A stretch of 64,000 nucleotides of DNA from JAXLYE01 sp046351595 (GTDB lineage Bacteria; Myxococcota_A; Polyangia; Palsa-1104; JAEUJZ01): the NCBI GenBank assembly GCA_046351595.1, contig JAXLYE010000003.1, positions 310,001-374,000 on the forward strand, written 5' to 3'. The notes beneath the pieces were generated by a model that did not search any database, was not told where the DNA came from, and saw only the letters and a program-made list of their open reading frames with translations. The translations under genes and the position numbers were made by a program. Shown in pieces: positions 20,039 to 27,764 of the stretch (position 1 is the first letter of the stretch; each line of letters opens with the position of its first letter).

Positions 20039-21229
20039 ATGACCGGGCCTACCAGGCAGTCCGCGCGGACGGATTCGATCGTTAGCAACAGTAATGTCAA
20101 CTCCCGTCGAGCAATCGGCTACATCCGGGTGTCGACGGACATGCAGGCCAGCGAAGGGTTGTCGTTGGATGCGCAGCAGTCTGCGATAGAGCAATACTGC
20201 TCCCTACAGGGTCTGCGCCTTGTGAAGATCTGCAAGGATGTGATCTCTGGCGGTAGAGATCAGCGGCCAGGGCTTCATGAGGCGCTGAGCAGTCTCGAAC
20301 GGGGAGCTGACGTTCTTGTGGTTCTGAAGTTTGATCGGCTGTCCAGGTCGATTCGGCACTTCTGCGAGCTGTACGAGCGGTACTTTAAGAACGGCTCTAA
20401 AGAGCTGGTCGCTATCCGCGAATCTATCCGGCTCGATTCAGCACTTGGGCGAGCTCTGATCAGTATCTTGCTGGTGTTCGCTCAAATGGAGCGCGAGGCA
20501 ACCGGCGAACGGACCCGTGAGTCCATCCGACATATCCGCGAGAGTGGCTACCACTTCGGCAAAGTCCCATACGGCAAGAAAGCAATCCCGGCCCCTGACA
20601 ATCCGCGTATGCGGATTCTTGTGGGTGAGGAAAGCGAGCGGGCCGTGCTCGATCAGCTCAAGGCGTGGGCGGCAGAGGGCGTTGGAATCTCCGAGATGGC
20701 CAGGCGGCTCAATGCAGCGGGAACGGCGCCGCCGCAGGGGGACCGCTGGAACAAGAACACCATCTACAACCTGAAGCTGCGGCTGAGCTGGATCACGAAG
20801 CGTCCGCACAACGAGCGCCCGCACAGCGATGAGGAGCTGAAGCAACGCATCCTCGAGCTGCGCGGGCGCGGGCACACGCACCAGCAGATCGCCTCCATCC
20901 TCAACGAGCAGGGATGGGTGCCGCTCAAGGGCAGGCGATTTACCGAGATCACGGTGCGGAAGCTGCTCAGCCGCTGCCAGGAGACGAAGCTGCTCAGCCC
21001 GCGGCGCTTCCTCGAGAGGATGCTCGAGCGGCTGCAGCAGGAGCACGAGCGGGCGCATCCAGGGGAGGCATTCCAGCGGCCGGGCTATCCCAAGCTCGCC
21101 AAGGCTCTGATCGAGGCAGGCTACCCGACGCCCAAGGGGCACGCGCACTGGTGGCCTGCGCAGGTTCAGCAGCTCCTCGAGGGGAAGTTCGAGCGCTACT
21201 ACAGCCGGCCCGCCCCCGCGGCTCCCTAG
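20039..21229 (+). CDS. serine recombinase (resolvase/invertase N-domain plus recombinase domain)
   Basis: 396 residues. Cuts and rejoins DNA through a 5'-phosphoserine. The catalytic Ser is S32 in GYIRVSTDMQ; KFDRLSRSIRHF carries the conserved arginines, and AQMEREATGERTR the long E helix. A recombinase domain follows (HFGKVPYGKKAI, ISEMARRLNAAG), then a second helix-turn-helix-like region (THQQIASILNEQG). No CxxC zinc ribbon and no long C-terminal coiled coil are seen, so it is shorter than most large serine integrases. Its lower-GC codon use and position at the edge of the resistance island point to a mobile-element integrase. SD GGAGG sits 8 nt upstream of ATG. Confidence 0.9.
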   Translation: MTGPTRQSARTDSIVSNSNVNSRRAIGYIRVSTDMQASEGLSLDAQQSAIEQYCSLQGLRLVKICKDVISGGRDQRPGLHEALSSLERGADVLVVLKFDRLSRSIRHFCELYERYFKNGSKELVAIRESIRLDSALGRALISILLVFAQMEREATGERTRESIRHIRESGYHFGKVPYGKKAIPAPDNPRMRILVGEESERAVLDQLKAWAAEGVGISEMARRLNAAGTAPPQGDRWNKNTIYNLKLRLSWITKRPHNERPHSDEELKQRILELRGRGHTHQQIASILNEQGWVPLKGRRFTEITVRKLLSRCQETKLLSPRRFLERMLERLQQEHERAHPGEAFQRPGYPKLAKALIEAGYPTPKGHAHWWPAQVQQLLEGKFERYYSRPAPAAP

Positions 21230-21256
21230 AGGGGCGCCGGGGATGCCGATATGAAG

Positions 21257-21289
21257 TGGCCACCGTCGTGTACTAGACGACGGTGGCCA
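21257..21289. other. 13-bp perfect inverted repeat after recombinase gene
   Basis: TGGCCACCGTCGT (21257-21269), 7-nt spacer GTACTAG, then ACGACGGTGGCCA (21277-21289). No T-tract follows, so it is either a hairpin without intrinsic-terminator features or a protein-binding dyad. Confidence 0.75.
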
Positions 21290-21377
21290 AGTTCCCCGTA
21301 GTGAGTCACCACCCCGCGGAACGATGCGCAGAGTACCCCGTGGGGCTTCCTTAACGCAACTGCGCGAGGAGGCCGGA

Positions 21378-22967
21378 ATGCTGCCGAGCCTACGTCCCGG
21401 GTCCGTCTCTTGTCGCCGATCCTTGTCCTTGGTGCTGCTCTGCGTCGTGCAGGGCTGTGAGCGGTTCGCTTTCCTGGCCATGCTGCCGCTGTTCGTGCTG
21501 TACGCCCATGACCAGCACGCGGTTCCTGCGCCGACGGCGGTGCTGGTGCTTGCCGTCTTTCAGGCGCTCTCGTACATGGGAGGTCTGCCGGCCGGCTGGC
21601 TCGCGGATCGCAAGCTCGGTGCCGCTGGGGCGACGTTGCTGGGAACGGTACTGCTCGCTTGCGGCTACGGAAGCATGGCGTTGGGCCGGGCGGCTCTGCT
21701 GTGGCCGGCGCTGGCGATGATGGTGGCCGGACACAGCCTCTTTAAGCCAGGGCTGCATGTCCTGGTCGCCCGCGTCACCGGCAGCGAAGAGCGAGCGCGA
21801 GAGCAGGGATTCCTCTGGCACTACCTGGCCATCAACCTGGGGCACGTCGCTGGAGCGCTGTTTGGGGAGTGGGCGCATGCACGCCACGGCTGGGCCGCTC
21901 TGTTTTCCGGCTCGGCCCTGGCGGCAGCAGCCGGCGCCGCGCTGCTCGCCGTCGGTCTACCCTGGCTGCGACGTGCTGCGGGCAGCGAGCCTGCCGATGC
22001 GGCGCCCGCCTCGTTGAGGTCAGCGTCCACGAGCATGAGCGCGGTGTGGCTGCTCTGCGGCGCGGCCGTGGTCTTCTGGCTCACAGCCCAGCAGGCGGGC
22101 AGCTCGCTGACGCTGTTCGCTGCGCTGCACACCGTCCAGCAGGTGGCGTTTCTCGGCCGTTCTTTCGCGGTGGGTCCTGGTCACTTTGCCTCGCTGCACG
22201 GGCTGATCGTGCTGGTCCTCCTGCCGCTGGTTCTGGCCCTACAGAGCCGGCAGCGATCCCGCACGACCTCGACGGCAGACAAGGTGATCTGGGGCTACGT
22301 GGCAACATCGGCAGCGTTCGCGCTCCTGGCCGCGGGCGGGCTCCAGGGAGGCGATGCCGTCCGCGTGAGCGGGGCCTGGCTCGTCGGCTGCTACATGCTG
22401 CTGTCCCTCGGCGAGGTGCTCCTTGCGCCGCTCGGTGTGTCGCTGCTGACGCGCCTGGCGCCGAAGCACAAGGCCGGGCAGGCCGTGGGGCTGTGGTTCG
22501 CGAGCTGCGCCCTCGGCAGCGGGCTGGCCGGCGCGCTGGGCCTGTGCTGGGACCGCTGGCCGCACCACCGTTACTTTGCTGTGCTGGCGCTGCTGTCCCT
22601 CGGGGCGGCGGCCGTGCTGCTGCCGCGTCGACGGCAGCTCGATTGGCTCACCGCGCTCAATGCGAGCGCTTCCCTGCAACCCGCACTGGATGAAAGGAAC
22701 GACACCATGACTCCGACCTCCGAACTGAACACCAGCGCCAACACGTCTCACTCTCCCGCGGCCGGTGGCGGCACCAGGCACGTTCGCCCGGTGCTGGCCA
22801 GCCTGGCGATCCTGCTGCCGAGCGTGCTGGCAGCGGTTACGAGCTTGCCTCTCCCCGTGCGCGGGGTCAGCGCGATCTTGGGCGGATTGGCCGTGCTGCT
22901 CTGCGGCTCGTACCTGCTCGGTAAGGTGTTCCCTGATCCCGCTCGGAGCGCAGCGGCTCCAGGCTGA
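21378..22967 (+). CDS. POT/PTR2-type (MFS) transporter with extra C-terminal helices
   Basis: 529 residues from the ATG at 21378 with GAGGAGG just upstream. The first helix carries CERFAFLAMLPLFVLY, equivalent to the ExxERFxYY signature of proton-coupled peptide transporters, but with the ExxER core altered to QGCERF. About 12 helices follow to residue ~425. A soluble linker (~430-470, Ser/Thr rich, beginning DERNDTMTPTSEL) and two further helices (SLAILLPSVLAAVTSL, VSAILGGLAVLLCGSYLLG) make up the tail. An ATG with GAAAGGAAC upstream at 22707 is in frame, so the tail might also be made as a separate small membrane protein. Substrate is not deducible. Confidence 0.7.
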   Translation: MLPSLRPGSVSCRRSLSLVLLCVVQGCERFAFLAMLPLFVLYAHDQHAVPAPTAVLVLAVFQALSYMGGLPAGWLADRKLGAAGATLLGTVLLACGYGSMALGRAALLWPALAMMVAGHSLFKPGLHVLVARVTGSEERAREQGFLWHYLAINLGHVAGALFGEWAHARHGWAALFSGSALAAAAGAALLAVGLPWLRRAAGSEPADAAPASLRSASTSMSAVWLLCGAAVVFWLTAQQAGSSLTLFAALHTVQQVAFLGRSFAVGPGHFASLHGLIVLVLLPLVLALQSRQRSRTTSTADKVIWGYVATSAAFALLAAGGLQGGDAVRVSGAWLVGCYMLLSLGEVLLAPLGVSLLTRLAPKHKAGQAVGLWFASCALGSGLAGALGLCWDRWPHHRYFAVLALLSLGAAAVLLPRRRQLDWLTALNASASLQPALDERNDTMTPTSELNTSANTSHSPAAGGGTRHVRPVLASLAILLPSVLAAVTSLPLPVRGVSAILGGLAVLLCGSYLLGKVFPDPARSAAAPG

Positions 22968-22978
22968 GGAGGTACACC

Positions 22979-23149
22979 ATGGCCAAGCGCTACAGTCAGG
23001 AAGAGCTATGGGAGCTGATTCGGAACGCGGTGGGACACGACCACCCCGAGCTACGTGAGGCTCCCATGAACCTCGTAGTCGAGGACGTGGTGGGCCAGGG
23101 CGCGACGGTCACTGGCCTCCTCGTTGCGGAACCCGGCGACGAGATCTGA
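22979..23149 (+). CDS. small 56-residue hypothetical protein
   Basis: Starts MAKRYSQEELWELIRNAVGHD and ends LLVAEPGDEI. A strong GAGGAGG lies 7 nt before the ATG, 11 bp after the transporter stop. Codon use is GC3-rich like its neighbours, with an amphipathic helix at the N-terminus and a short beta-like end. No family recognised. Translational support is good despite the short length. Confidence 0.6.
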   Translation: MAKRYSQEELWELIRNAVGHDHPELREAPMNLVVEDVVGQGATVTGLLVAEPGDEI

Positions 23150-23285
23150 CGAGAGGGAGCCGAGCTGCCACGCTGTAGGCGGTCGGCTTCCGCCCAACGC
23201 TGCCGGACCTAAATTCGCGCGGCCGTGCTGGTCAGCAGCCGTGGGGTCAGAAGGTGCCGGGTGTATTAGGGCTGAGGTAGTGGTT

Positions 23286-23957
23286 TCAAGCCTTTTGAGT
23301 ACCTTTCCTCGATTCCGACCGCCCGCTTACTGCCTTCCTGTCAGTGATTACCGTTCGGAAGGTGATCGAGACACGGCGCTCTCGCGGTCGCGTCAGCCCA
23401 TCAACCTTATCATTCCGGCGGCCTACGATTTCATGAGTCCACAAGTACCTAGAGTCTTCACTAAATACCAGTAAACTTCTAGGCTCAAGCATGATCTGGG
23501 CTTGATGCTTATCGACCTTATGTAAAAAATCCATAACGCAGGACGAGCCTAGAGATATAGAAGCAATGACGGGGCCGAAGCAGGGTATGCAATCGATATG
23601 CGCCGATATGCCCTGACCCGGCAAATACTCGTTGACAATAGCTTGATTGGGCATGCTCGGCATATAGCCTTCTCTCACAAGACACATGCCTAGATCCACG
23701 AGGAACGGAGGAAGCGGCCCTAGATATGTCGATGAATCTGCTTTTCGAGACTTATATTCGTAACGAAACCCATAGTGCTGAACACGCCTTGCAAGATCAT
23801 CAAGCCAACGACCTGAGTATTCAGTGTCTATTGTATTTAGCAGTCTTAAATGCTGCTCCTGGGAAAGGAAATTAGGAATATAACGCAGTCCCTTAACTGC
23901 TGATGGGGCAAGCGCTGTCGAGCTGGCTGGATGCATGGTTATGAAGCTGAGCTGCAT
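23286..23957 (-). CDS. AlkB-family 2OG-Fe(II) dioxygenase, ALKBH8-like
   Basis: 223 residues from ATG 23957 (alternatives: 23996, or 23936 directly after the methyltransferase stop). The dioxygenase core has the ALKBH8-type order: NEYLPGQGISAHIDCIPCFG (first His and Asp Fe ligands), ASISLGSSCVMDF, RSLLVFSEDSRYLWTHEI (second His) and the 2OG Arg in RRVSITFR. AlkB enzymes oxidatively demethylate or hydroxylate nucleic acids; ALKBH8 hydroxylates a methylated wobble uridine in tRNA. The sequence is far more AT-rich than its surroundings. It overlaps the upstream methyltransferase gene slightly and is surely cotranscribed. The C-terminal KAVSGRSESRKGTQKA is a basic tail. Confidence 0.85.
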   Translation of the reverse strand: MQLSFITMHPASSTALAPSAVKGLRYIPNFLSQEQHLRLLNTIDTEYSGRWLDDLARRVQHYGFRYEYKSRKADSSTYLGPLPPFLVDLGMCLVREGYMPSMPNQAIVNEYLPGQGISAHIDCIPCFGPVIASISLGSSCVMDFLHKVDKHQAQIMLEPRSLLVFSEDSRYLWTHEIVGRRNDKVDGLTRPRERRVSITFRTVITDRKAVSGRSESRKGTQKA

Positions 23958-24796
23958 GGCTGTGTTTCGACTCTTACTGGTCCTCCAACATAACATACAT
24001 TTCCAGGTTTGCTGGCGGAACCTTCAAAAAATTCGCCCTCATAGAGCGTCTTTGGGTAGCGCCGAGAAGATGTAACACGCCCCGTAGTCTGTGGTAGCAA
24101 CACACCTTGTTGCTGGCAGCGGTTTCGATAGGTCGGGAAATGATCAACTAGTCCCGCGGCGGCAGCATCGATGTTCAGGCCGATGTACCAGGCAGCATCA
24201 TCCGCTCCGTTCCTAACGGTATGGTTTGTAAGCTCAGCGAAGCCTTTAACCGTATCGTTAGACAACGGCTGTGAGAATATATAGGAGGCACTAACGATCA
24301 AATGTGCCTGGCGAGGTAGTTTTCCGATTGCGAGGGCTGGCAAAACCTCCTGAACAGTCTTGCCTAACCGAAAGCCACCGCGGCTCCCATCTGCGGTAAC
24401 AACGCCTAAGAATCGCTCAGCGACGCTAAGCATTTCTGAATATATGTCTATTCCTGCGTAATGCACGATAGGCGCATAGCCGTGTTGCTCGATAATATAA
24501 TCCGTCAACGCCAGGGCAGCGGTGGCTGGTCCACAACCGAAGTCAAGCATTCTAATGGGGGTGTTTCTGTCAGAAGGAGGCGCGTACTTTATAGCGGCAA
24601 GAACCGTCTTGTAATCATCATAGTGCTGATACATCATTTGCATGCAGTAAGCGTAGACCGCTTTTTGATTATCAAAGGGGCCTTGGCCTCTATTAACAAG
24701 ACTGGACAATTCCCTCCCGCTGGGATATGGGTCTCCATAAAGAGATAACATTGGGACTCTAACAAGCTGATGAAAGCACTGATCCAGCAATGACAT
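23939..24796 (-). CDS. class I SAM-dependent methyltransferase-like protein paired with AlkB homologue
   Basis: 285 residues. Motif I is clear: RMLDFGCGPATAALAL (~83), and the second acidic strand is HYAGIDIYSEML (~113). A later strand AHLIVSASYIFSQPLSND holds motif IV-like residues. The C-terminal ~80 residues (TTGRVTSSRRYPKTLYEGEFFEG...) form an unassigned beta-rich end. The N-terminal helical part (Y-rich, YAYCMQMMYQHYDDYK) could recognise substrate. Pairing with an ALKBH8-like enzyme recalls eukaryotic ALKBH8, where dioxygenase and methyltransferase are fused for tRNA wobble-uridine modification; target here is unknown. AT-rich codon use marks recent acquisition. Confidence 0.75.
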   Translation of the reverse strand: MSLLDQCFHQLVRVPMLSLYGDPYPSGRELSSLVNRGQGPFDNQKAVYAYCMQMMYQHYDDYKTVLAAIKYAPPSDRNTPIRMLDFGCGPATAALALTDYIIEQHGYAPIVHYAGIDIYSEMLSVAERFLGVVTADGSRGGFRLGKTVQEVLPALAIGKLPRQAHLIVSASYIFSQPLSNDTVKGFAELTNHTVRNGADDAAWYIGLNIDAAAAGLVDHFPTYRNRCQQQGVLLPQTTGRVTSSRRYPKTLYEGEFFEGSASKPGNVCYVGGPVRVETQPCSSAS

Positions 24797-25514
24797 CGCA
24801 GCCCCCTAATATGGCCATTGCGACCATATCTTGATTTGGTCTGTCTTGTCAATGTGGGGCGCTGTGTGATTAATTTAGAATTGCGGATAGGGAGTTAATT
24901 TACTCATTATGTCCTGCTGACTGAGACGTAAATGCTAACTGAACGCCGTGGTTACGGACTCATGCGGTCTGGCCCACGACGGCCGACCGACGCGCACGGA
25001 CGGGTATCAGTGGTCCATCGCGGCCTTCGTGCGCCAGCTCCCAAGCATGACCGCAGCCGAGGACCAAGCCGCGCACAAGTGGGCGGGCACCACGCGCATC
25101 AGGCGGCAGCCCAGGCAGCCAGCCCCACTGCTCCTGACTCGGCAGTGGCCACGCATTGAGCCTGGAGCGCTGGGCCACGAGAAGCGGCAGCGTATCCTCG
25201 TGCTCCTAGACCGCGACTCAGCTCAGACCTCGAAGTTCGTGCGCGGGTGGCAGCGGAGCGATTCAGTCTGTTGGGAGATTCATACAAGGGCTCTCGGCGC
25301 GCCAGCGACGGGATGCCGCAGCCGACAGGACCCGCGCATTTTCGGGTTTCACCGAGTGGCGGTTTTGGCGCGGCGAGCTGTGCGCCTACCACATCCAAAA
25401 AGCACCCGGGCTGTCGCAGCCTGGCCTGCTGCCGTCGGTGAACCGCTGAGGCTCCTTGCCGAGGTCGGAACGGACCTGATAAACAACCGCTCTCGAACTT
25501 CCGAAGGAACCCTC
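24797..25514. other. ~720-bp stretch without a convincing gene
   Basis: 24797-24930 is AT-rich and probably holds the promoter of the methyltransferase/AlkB pair. From 24931 the DNA is GC-rich again. Several short frames look partly coding (for example one ending with FTEWRFWRGELCAYH at about 25347-25391), but no frame is continuous, so a decayed gene is likely. No hairpin or repeat of note. Confidence 0.4.
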
Positions 25515-26180
25515 ATGAGTCACCCTGTTGGCGCCGTGCTGCTCGGCCTCGGCCTGCTCGCCCTGATCCTTTCGCCAGGCTGTGCCGCCGCTCCCGGCGG
25601 GCCTAATAATAAGGGTCATGGGACCATCAGCTCGCTCAGCGTGGCCCGCAGCGCGAACGCCGAATTCTGCGAGCACAAGGTCCCCAAGGCAGCGTGTACG
25701 CGCTGTAACCCGTCGCTGGTCTCGCAGTTCAAGGCGGTCGGCGACTGGTGCGCCGAGCACGACGTGCCCGAGTCGCAGTGCTTCACCTGCCACCCCGACC
25801 TGACCTTTGCGCCGCTGCCCGAGCCCCCGGCGGGCGCGGACGTGAAGCGGCTGGCGCAGGCCGGCGAGGACATCGGCCCGCTGGCGGCGCACGCGGTGCC
25901 CGGCAAGATCACGCTGTTCGACTTCTATGCCGACTGGTGCATGCCCTGCCGGCAGGTCGATGCGCATGTCCACGAGCTGCTGCGCAGCAGCCCGGATCTG
26001 GCCTTCCGCAAGCTCAACCTCGTCTCGTGGGACTCGGCGCTCGCCAAGCGCCACATGGGCAGCGTGCCGAACCTTCCTTACGTCCAGGTCTTCGGACGCG
26101 ACGGCAAGCCGGCTGGCTCGATGGTGGGCCTGGATCTGCCGGCGCTCGACAAGATCATCCAGGCTGCGAGGGCGCGGTGA
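25515..26180 (+). CDS. thioredoxin-fold lipoprotein with duplicated Cys/His metal motifs
   Basis: 221 residues from ATG 25515 (SD GAAGGA). Lipoprotein signal with lipobox LSPGC. Two near-identical motifs follow: FCEHKVPKAACTRCNP and WCAEHDVPESQCFTCHP (residues ~52-95), each offering Cys, His and a CxxC, as seen at the N-termini of some heavy-metal RND adaptors in my memory. The C-terminal domain is a thioredoxin fold with active site ADWCMPCRQ. It is likely a periplasm-facing metal-binding disulfide oxidoreductase or reductant carrier. The next gene starts with GTG overlapping this stop (GTGA), so the outer-membrane selenoprotein downstream is its partner. Confidence 0.82.
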   Translation: MSHPVGAVLLGLGLLALILSPGCAAAPGGPNNKGHGTISSLSVARSANAEFCEHKVPKAACTRCNPSLVSQFKAVGDWCAEHDVPESQCFTCHPDLTFAPLPEPPAGADVKRLAQAGEDIGPLAAHAVPGKITLFDFYADWCMPCRQVDAHVHELLRSSPDLAFRKLNLVSWDSALAKRHMGSVPNLPYVQVFGRDGKPAGSMVGLDLPALDKIIQAARAR

Positions 26181-27205
26181 GACCCATAGTCCTTTTGGTC
26201 GTCGCGGGGCTGCTGACGCTGTTCCCCTCGCGCGGCTTTGCTTGAGCGGGTTGAAGCAACCCCAACCTCCCGGTCGGGAGGTCTGAGTCCACCCCGTCTT
26301 CGCGCGGCACGCTCAAGCTGGCGCTGTCCGTGCTCGGCACCTACGCCGAGACCGGCCACGAGGAGCATTGCCCCGACATCAACGGCCCGGCCTGCGCGGC
26401 GCGGCCGGTGGCGTCGCAGTGGCATGACCTCAAGCTGCTGTTCAGCGAGGTGCGGCTGGCTGCGAATTATGCCGCGCTCGACTGGCTGTCGCTCGACCTC
26501 ATGTGGTCGCTGCGAATCGTCGGGATTTGGTTCCAGCTCCAGGATCTCGGTCGCCGTCCGATCGACGCGCCCTACGGAGAAGAGATCCACCACCGGACCG
26601 AGACCCTGGCGGGGCTGAGCGATCCCTGGCTGGGGCTGCGCTTCGCCGGGCAGGGGGACGCCTGGGCCATGGCCTTCCGGCTCGGCTCCACGCTGCCGGT
26701 CGGCTCGACGGTAGAGAACCCCTTCCGCCTCGGCCGCGAAGGAAAGAGCCACCAGCACATCCAGTTCGGGACCGGCACCGTGGATCCGTTCGCCGAGATC
26801 TCGGCGCAGCGGCAGCTCGGCCGCTTCACGCTCGGCGCCTGGTTCCTGACCAAGACGCCGGTCTACAGGAACTGTCACGGCTACCAGGGCGGCGCGATGA
26901 TGCTCGGCGGGCTGCGGGCGCTGAGCGACCTGTGGCTCTCGCGGTGGCAGTTCACACTCGGCGCGCTCGCCTACCACGAGCGACCCGAGCGCTGGGACGG
27001 ACGGATCGAGACCGAAGGGAACCTGGGGCGCACCGACCTGATGCTGGAGACGGCGGTGGCGTGGCGCTTCACCGGGCCGTGGACGCTCTCGCTGAGCGCG
27101 CGGTTCCCGGTGTGGTCGCAGATCATCGGCGCGCAGCTCACAACGCCCGCTCTGATGGAGCTGTCCCTCTCGCGGCCCTTCCAGCTAACCAGGCGTCCGC
27201 CGTAG
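26177..27205 (+). CDS. predicted selenoprotein: outer-membrane protein with two in-frame UGA (Sec) codons
   Basis: 342 residues if both TGA codons at 26243-26245 and 26252-26254 are decoded as selenocysteine. GTG 26177 overlaps the previous stop and begins a signal peptide (MRPIVLLVVAGLLTLFPSRGFA). The mature N-terminus reads U-A-G-U-SNPNLP, then an open frame continues in the same phase to 27205. I recall related myxobacterial proteins with cysteines at these spots (CxxC-type, followed by SNPNLP). The rest looks like an outer-membrane barrel: CPDINGPAC, then EIHHRTETLAGLSDPWLG and paired aromatic strands to the end. A SECIS-like hairpin follows (26265-26282). Alternative: a decayed gene with two point mutations to TGA. 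Confidence 0.75.
26265..26282 (+). promoter_or_regulatory. predicted bacterial SECIS element
   Basis: ACCTCCC (26265-26271), loop GGTC (26272-26275), GGGAGGT (26276-26282): a perfect 7-bp stem. The GGUC loop begins 17 nt after the second UGA, against 18 nt for the GGUC loop of E. coli fdhF. Distance from the first UGA is 26 nt, within the range described for bacterial SECIS elements. Confidence 0.72.
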
Positions 27206-27279
27206 GAGCCGCGCTGAAGAAGTAAGTCGATTTGGATTGCTACGAGCCGCAACCCTTCTGGCAGCGCCTCCGTCTGTCC

Positions 27280-27311
27280 TTGACCATGTACCTAGGTACA
27301 TGGTGCAGACT
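27280..27311 (+). promoter_or_regulatory. MerR-class promoter/operator of merR
   Basis: TTGACC (27280-27285), a 20-bp spacer, CAGACT (27306-27311). A perfect 22-bp palindrome, half-site ACCATGTACCT and its mirror, spans 27283-27304. The over-long spacer is diagnostic of MerR-family control. Confidence 0.8.
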
Positions 27312-27317
27312 TTGCTC

Positions 27318-27722
27318 ATGACGCTACGCACAGGCGAAGTCGCCAAGGCTGCCGGGGTGAATCTCCAGACAATCCGCTTCTACGAGCGCGAGGGACTGCT
27401 CCCGCCGCCCAAGCGCACGGTCGCCGGCTACAGGCAGTACAGCGACGAGGCGGTGCGGATCGTCCGGTTCGTAAAGCGTGCGCAGGAGCTCGGCTTTACA
27501 CTGCGCGAGGCGAAAGATCTGTTGAGGCTGCGCAGTGCGGGGCCGAAGCGGGCCGCTGCCGCGCGAACGGCGGCCGAGTCCAAGCTCCGGGATATCGAAC
27601 AGAAGATCGCAGATCTGACGGCGATGCGAACCGCGCTCTCGTCGTTGGTCGAGACCTGTGCCTGCGAAGGCGGACTTGTCACCTGTCCCATCCTTGAAGC
27701 CCTCGAAAAAAAAGATACGTGA
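27318..27722 (+). CDS. merR: MerR-family metal-responsive transcriptional regulator
   Basis: 134 residues from ATG 27318 (MTLRTGEVAKAAGVNLQTIRFYEREGLL, the canonical winged-helix start). A dimerisation helix (residues ~75-115) leads to the metal loop TCACEGGLVTCPIL. The two C-terminal cysteines of MerR (117 and 126 in Tn501) have counterparts, but the helix cysteine equivalent to C82 is missing: the region reads RSAGPKRAAAAR. Regulators of this class bend over-spaced promoters on metal binding. Two matching operators lie before this gene and before the next one. The ATG is only 6 nt after the -10 hexamer, suggesting a leaderless message. Confidence 0.85.
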   Translation: MTLRTGEVAKAAGVNLQTIRFYEREGLLPPPKRTVAGYRQYSDEAVRIVRFVKRAQELGFTLREAKDLLRLRSAGPKRAAAARTAAESKLRDIEQKIADLTAMRTALSSLVETCACEGGLVTCPILEALEKKDT

Positions 27723-27726
27723 GGGC

Positions 27727-27758
27727 TTGACTCGGTACTTAGGTATAGGCCCCAGGCT
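27727..27758 (+). promoter_or_regulatory. second MerR-class promoter, for the MerC-like operon
   Basis: TTGACT (27727-27732), 20-bp spacer, CAGGCT (27753-27758). The spacer core GTACTTAGGTATA matches GTACCTAGGTACA of the merR operator at 11 of 13 positions, so the same regulator should bind both. Confidence 0.8.
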
Positions 27759-27764
27759 GAGGAT

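Noticed and set aside
24948..25514. N-terminal extension of the thioredoxin-like lipoprotein
   Set aside because: No ribosome site and no protein-like composition; clear signal peptide begins at 25515.
26177..27205. Pseudogene by frameshift instead of selenoprotein
   Set aside because: The frame before and after the TGAs is the same phase, both TGAs fall at expected Cys positions and a SECIS-like hairpin has correct spacing. Decay by two exact Cys-to-TGA changes is less likely, though not excluded.
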